Positions 6,471-9,688 of a stretch of 9,688 nucleotides of DNA are shown one piece after another (positions within the stretch are counted from its first letter, which is position 1; the number at the start of each line of letters is the position of its first letter). The stretch covers positions 1 to 9,688 of the forward strand of contig WLTJ01000041.1 in the NCBI GenBank assembly GCA_009705435.1, read 5' to 3'. Below the pieces are notes generated by a model. It ran no database searches. It was not told the origin of the DNA and worked only from the letters and a program-made list of their open reading frames with translations. The position numbers were made by a program, and so were the translations under genes. The DNA is from Actinomycetota bacterium. Its GTDB lineage: Bacteria; Actinomycetota; Acidimicrobiia; Acidimicrobiales; Ilumatobacteraceae.

Positions 6471-7685
6471 TTACGAACGAGCCACCAAATCAGCGATCCG
6501 ACGAATCCCCTCTTCAAGATCAGCGTCGCCAAGAGCAAAAGAGAACCGCGCAAAACCAGCAGTTCCAAAAGCTTCACCGGGCACGATCGCCACTTTGACT
6601 TCCGACAAAATAATGTCAGCAAGATCCATGCTGTTGTGCGCGGTCTTGCCATTGAAGGTCTTGCCGATTAAACCGCTGACATTCGGATAGCAGTAGAAAG
6701 CGCCTTCAGGTTCTAGACAAGTCACGCCAGGAATGTCGTTCAACATGCGATGCATCGTGCGACCACGTCGCTCGAACGCTTCGCGCATCATTGAAACCGC
6801 CGATAGGTCACCGGCAACTGCAGCAAGTGCCGCTGCTTGTGCAACGTTATTGACGTTGGATGTGGCGTGACTTTGGAAGTTAATGGATGCCTTCATCACA
6901 TCGATCGGTCCGATCATCCAGCCCACGCGCCAACCAGTCATTGCGTATGTCTTTGCCACACCATTGACGATCACGCATTGATTCGCTAACTCAGGAACAA
7001 GAGTCGGCATGCTGGTGAATTTATGCTCGCCGTAGGTGAGGTGTTCATAAATCTCATCAGTGACCACCCAGATGCCGCGCGAGACCGCCCACTCACCAAT
7101 CGCTTTCACTTCTTCTGGCGGGTAAACCGAACCTGAGGGGTTATCGGGCGAAACGAATAACAGAACTTTCGTGCGCGCTGTCAAAGCTTTTTCAAGTTGC
7201 TCAACCGTGACTCGAAATCCAGTTTCTTGCGTCGTATCGATGATGACTGGTACGCCACCTGCCAATGTCACTGCCTCGGGATAGGTCGTCCAATACGGTG
7301 CCGGCACGATCACTTCGTCACCTGGATCGCACAGCGCAGCAAAGGCTGTGAATACTGCGTGCTTTCCACCGTTGGTGACAAGCACCTGATTCGCGGTTGT
7401 TTGAAACCCGCTGTCGCGCATTGTTTTGACGGCGATGGCTTCGCGCAGTTCGGGAAGTCCCGCAGCCGGGGTGTAGCGATGCATCTTGGGGTCCCGACAG
7501 GCCCTGACTGCTGCTTCAACAATGTGCTCTGGCGTCGGGAAATCTGGCTCACCGGCACCAAAGCCAATGACATTCTCTCCGGCAGCTTTGAGGGCTTTGG
7601 CCTTGGCATCAACTGCCAAAGTTGCCGATTCGGCAATGGCCGCTAAACGAGAAGATGTGCGCTTGCTTTGGGGTAACGAACTCAT
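6471..7685 (-). CDS. Aspartate-type aminotransferase, PLP-dependent class I
   Basis: A 404-residue cytoplasmic PLP enzyme, most like bacterial aspartate aminotransferases of subfamily I-gamma; it should move the amino group between aspartate and 2-oxoglutarate. Numbering from ATG 7685: GAGEPDFPTP (43-52) is the N-terminal substrate loop, NGGKHA (105-110) binds cofactor phosphate, YW (131-132) stacks on PLP, SPDNPSG contains Asn182, TDEIY has Asp210 and Tyr213, VAKTYAMTGWRVGW has the PLP lysine Lys245, and Arg380 (FARFS) should bind the substrate carboxylate. Nothing key is missing. The frame extends to a TTG at 7724, but that would overlap serC. ATG 7685 or ATG 7694 both give normal N-termini, and neither has a strong ribosome binding site. 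The related subfamily also contains prephenate and other aminotransferases, so the substrate is likely but not proven. It is divergent from serC and upstream of the B12 operon. Confidence 0.9.
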   Translation of the reverse strand: MSSLPQSKRTSSRLAAIAESATLAVDAKAKALKAAGENVIGFGAGEPDFPTPEHIVEAAVRACRDPKMHRYTPAAGLPELREAIAVKTMRDSGFQTTANQVLVTNGGKHAVFTAFAALCDPGDEVIVPAPYWTTYPEAVTLAGGVPVIIDTTQETGFRVTVEQLEKALTARTKVLLFVSPDNPSGSVYPPEEVKAIGEWAVSRGIWVVTDEIYEHLTYGEHKFTSMPTLVPELANQCVIVNGVAKTYAMTGWRVGWMIGPIDVMKASINFQSHATSNVNNVAQAAALAAVAGDLSAVSMMREAFERRGRTMHRMLNDIPGVTCLEPEGAFYCYPNVSGLIGKTFNGKTAHNSMDLADIILSEVKVAIVPGEAFGTAGFARFSFALGDADLEEGIRRIADLVARS

Positions 7686-7702
7686 GCCTGCCATGCTTAC
7701 AC

Positions 7703-7712
7703 AGTGAGCACT
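7703..7712. repeat. Small inverted repeat at the serC start
   Basis: AGTG-AG-CACT forms a 10-base inverted repeat, with outer CAC and GTG arms (7700-7702 and 7714-7716) if one base is skipped. It overlaps the GTG start of serC and lies within the 18-base space and first codons shared by two divergent genes. It could be a regulator site, or chance, given how short it is. Confidence 0.15.
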
Positions 7713-8852
7713 CGTGACCCCCAATCAATTCGCATTTCTTCTGACCTTTTACCGCGTGACGGTCGTTTTGGATGCGGACCATCAAAGGTTCGCCCAGAAC
7801 AAATGCTCGCTCTGAATCTGGCGGGGCCAAGGTTGATGGGGACATCCCATCGCCAGGCGCCAATCAAGAATCTTGTGGGTTCAATACGCTCGGGTCTCAG
7901 CCAACTTTTCGGTCTGCCAGACGGCTGGGAAATCCTTCTCGGCAACGGTGGTTCGACAGTCTTTTGGGATGTTGCCACTTTCGGTCTCATCGAAAACCGC
8001 AGCCAACACTTGGTCTTTGGTGAGTTCTCTTCCAAGTTCGCTGAAGCGGCAGCTGCTGCACCTCATCTTGGCGAGCCATCAGTCATCAAAACTGCACCTG
8101 GTTCACATCCGCAATCGGTTTGCGAAGACGGGATCGACACATACGCTCTGACGCATAACGAAACTTCGACCGGCGTGATGATGCCTCTCGTGCGACCCGC
8201 CGGTAGCGGCGATGCACTTGTCGTCGTTGACGCTACGTCTGCCGCTGGCGGACTGCTTTGGGACCCAGCCGAAGTCGATGTGTACTATTTCGCTCCGCAG
8301 AAATCATTCGCCTCTGATGGTGGCATCTGGTTTGCCGCTTGCTCACCTCGGGCGATTGAGCGAATCGAGAAAATCTCAGCATCAAAGCGTTGGACACCAG
8401 CATCATTGGACCTCAAGATCGCTCTCGATAACAGCAAGGCCAACCAGACCTACAACACCCCGGCTTTAGCAACGTTGATCATGCTCGAATCCCAAGTCGG
8501 TTGGATGAATGAGATTGGTGGACTCTCGGCTTGTAACGCCCGCTCGCAACAATCCTCCTCAATCTTGTATTCCTGGGCACAGGCCCGCTCCTGGGCCACA
8601 CCCTTCGTCGCTGATGCCGACAAGCGTTCGCAAGTCGTGGGCACTATCGACATCGCAGCGAGTGCTGACGGGGGCGTTGACGCCAACGACATTTGCGCGG
8701 CTTTGCGTGCAAATGGGGTCGTTGATACGGATAGTTATCGCAAATTGGGTCGCAACCAATTGCGCGTTGGCATGTTCCCCGCTGTTGATCCCGAGGATGT
8801 TCAAGCACTGACAGCGTGCATTGACGTTGTGGTTGAGGCATTGCGCGGGTGA
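7704..8852 (+). CDS. serC: Phosphoserine aminotransferase, mycobacterial type
   Basis: A 382-residue PLP enzyme that converts 3-phosphohydroxypyruvate and glutamate to phosphoserine and 2-oxoglutarate, the second step of serine synthesis; related enzymes also serve pyridoxal phosphate synthesis. It is very close to the mycobacterial form. PRDGRFGCGPSKVR (17-30) and GTSHRQAPIKNLVG (46-59) bind substrate phosphate. NGGSTVFWD (81-89) carries the cofactor-stacking Trp88. HNETSTG (151-157), VVDATSAAGG with Asp176, and YYFAPQKSFASDGG with the PLP lysine Lys200 follow. NQTYNTP (247-253) and SYRKLGRNQLRVGMFPA (344-360) complete the set. The GTG at 7704 is chosen because it leaves 16 residues before PRDGRFG, almost the same as in mycobacterial SerC. 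No ribosome binding site is visible, so the mRNA may be leaderless. The PAC2-family gene begins 10 bases after its TGA. Confidence 0.95.
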   Translation: MSTRDPQSIRISSDLLPRDGRFGCGPSKVRPEQMLALNLAGPRLMGTSHRQAPIKNLVGSIRSGLSQLFGLPDGWEILLGNGGSTVFWDVATFGLIENRSQHLVFGEFSSKFAEAAAAAPHLGEPSVIKTAPGSHPQSVCEDGIDTYALTHNETSTGVMMPLVRPAGSGDALVVVDATSAAGGLLWDPAEVDVYYFAPQKSFASDGGIWFAACSPRAIERIEKISASKRWTPASLDLKIALDNSKANQTYNTPALATLIMLESQVGWMNEIGGLSACNARSQQSSSILYSWAQARSWATPFVADADKRSQVVGTIDIAASADGGVDANDICAALRANGVVDTDSYRKLGRNQLRVGMFPAVDPEDVQALTACIDVVVEALRG

Positions 8853-8862
8853 GACTCTAGGA

Positions 8863-9688
8863 ATGGAAGTCAATGAGGTCTTGAAGTGGGATGGATTGGC
8901 TGCTCCCCTTCGGCGTCCTGTCATGGTCGTCGCCCTCACCGGATGGTTTGATGCTGCAGGAGTTGCCACATCTGCGCTAGAACATCTCATCGAACATAAC
9001 GCTCCTGAAATTGCTGCAGTCATTGACGCCGACCCGTTTTACGATTTCACACAAATCCGACCAGAGGTTCGTCTTGACGACAATGACGAACGAGTCATTG
9101 ACTGGCCATCAAATAATGTTATGGCCTTGCGCTTTCCTGAATTCTCGCGAGACATCGTCGTCATCTCTGGAGTTGAACCGCACACTCGCTGGCATACCTT
9201 CGTGCGTTGCATCGTCGCCGCTTACACGCGTCTCGGCTGCGAGGCGATTGTTACCGTCGGCGCTTCTGCAGACGCAATTCCCCACACCCGCACGCCGAGC
9301 GTCGTGGGCAGCACGGTTGATCCCCAGTTGGCGCGTTCACTTGGACTCTCGCGTCCGTCTTATCAAGGTATGACTGGTGTGATTGGGGTCATGCAAACAG
9401 AATTTGAACGCGAGGAACTTCCTGCGATTTCGTTACGTGTTGGTGTGCCGCATTATCTAGGTAATGCGCAACATCCACAAGCATCAGCAGCACTGTTACG
9501 TCAACTCGAGCACGTCCTAGGCGTACCGACACGACACAGTGAACTTGAAGAGGACATTGAGCGTTGGCGTTCACTACATGACGATGCAGTTTCTGAAGAT
9601 GATCGCGCTTTGAACTACGTCAAAATGCTGGAACTACAGTTTGATCGTCACACCGAAGCAACAATGACATCAGGTGATGATTTAGCAG
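8863..9688 (+). CDS. PAC2-family protein, 3' end missing
   Basis: The frame runs from ATG 8863 to the right edge, giving 275 residues with no stop. It matches the PAC2 family of actinobacteria. The N-terminus has VVALTGWFDAAGVAT (22-36), where the family shows a GW-DAG pattern. DADPFYDFTQIRPEV (55-69) is a strong signature, GVEPHTRWHTF (103-113) lies mid-protein, and GASADAIPHTRTP (133-145) is the equivalent of the family's PHTRP block. GVPHYLG and a helical C-terminal tail rich in Glu and Asp follow. PAC2 proteins resemble proteasome assembly chaperones, but the role of the bacterial single-gene members is mostly unknown, so I assign no function. It follows serC by 10 bases and is probably in one transcript with it. 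AGGA touches the start codon too closely for a normal ribosome binding site, which suggests re-initiation after serC. Confidence 0.88.
   Translation, partial: MEVNEVLKWDGLAAPLRRPVMVVALTGWFDAAGVATSALEHLIEHNAPEIAAVIDADPFYDFTQIRPEVRLDDNDERVIDWPSNNVMALRFPEFSRDIVVISGVEPHTRWHTFVRCIVAAYTRLGCEAIVTVGASADAIPHTRTPSVVGSTVDPQLARSLGLSRPSYQGMTGVIGVMQTEFEREELPAISLRVGVPHYLGNAQHPQASAALLRQLEHVLGVPTRHSELEEDIERWRSLHDDAVSEDDRALNYVKMLELQFDRHTEATMTSGDDLA

Noticed and set aside
6461..6475. Possible terminator after the aminotransferase (AAAG-AAAAA-CTTT)
   Set aside because: The stem is only four A/T-rich pairs with no U run after it; the sequence is better read as the A-rich stretch before the promoter -35 box.
6286..6690. 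Plus-strand open frame across the riboswitch and the end of the aminotransferase gene
   Set aside because: It runs antisense to a conserved riboswitch and a real gene, and its product looks like random basic sequence.
7197..7646. Plus-strand open frame of 149 codons opposite the aminotransferase
   Set aside because: It lies wholly inside a gene with all catalytic motifs on the other strand, and its translation resembles no protein family; it is a shadow frame.
8559..9023. Minus-strand open frame of 154 codons across the serC/PAC2 junction
   Set aside because: It opposes two well-supported plus-strand genes and shows no recognisable motif.
9011..9373. Plus-strand open frame of 120 codons near the right edge
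   Set aside because: It is in a different frame from the PAC2-family gene, which has clear motifs through the whole region.

Overview
The window reads as chromosomal DNA from an actinobacterium (Actinomycetota). Three observations point there. The phosphoserine aminotransferase is of the mycobacterial type, with PRDGRFGCGPSKVR near its N-terminus. One protein belongs to the DinB/maleylpyruvate isomerase family, whose best-known members use mycothiol. The PAC2-family protein is also common in this phylum. Base composition looks close to balanced, lower than in most soil actinobacteria. Together with very tight gene packing this would fit a streamlined, perhaps aquatic lineage, but that is inference and I cannot name a genus. 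No rRNA, tRNA, CRISPR array or mobile element was seen.

Layout from left to right. Positions 1-1053 (+) hold the 3' part of an unrecognised helical protein whose start lies outside the window. Its stop codon overlaps that of the convergent next gene. On the minus strand, read right to left, an aspartate-type aminotransferase (7685-6471) is followed by a cobalamin riboswitch (about 6430-6300) with its own candidate promoter. A Shine-Dalgarno-masking hairpin (6240-6216) then precedes a vitamin B12-type ABC importer: binding lipoprotein (6211-5291), permease (5279-4224) and ATPase (4227-3442). After an 86-base gap comes a maleylpyruvate isomerase-family protein (3355-2672), which overlaps a CopC-CopD copper protein (2675-1050) by an ATGA junction. 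On the plus strand, serC (7704-8852) starts only 18 bases from the aminotransferase start, and a PAC2-family gene (8863 to the right edge) follows 10 bases after it.

How the parts work together: the riboswitch gives a direct sequence-based reason to assign the generic FecCD/BtuF-type transporter to cobalamin. The three transporter genes are joined by an 11-base gap and a 4-base overlap, so translational control at the first gene could reach all of them. The aminotransferase and serC form a divergent pair of PLP enzymes of amino acid metabolism with almost no room between them, so their promoters must lie inside each other's coding sequence or the mRNAs must be nearly leaderless. The most rewarding part is the riboswitch region. 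An aptamer, a perfect 8-bp hairpin hiding the ribosome binding site and a mutually exclusive 8-bp alternative pairing can all be read by eye. The rest is ordinary housekeeping and transport content, and I found no convincing evidence of an undescribed system.
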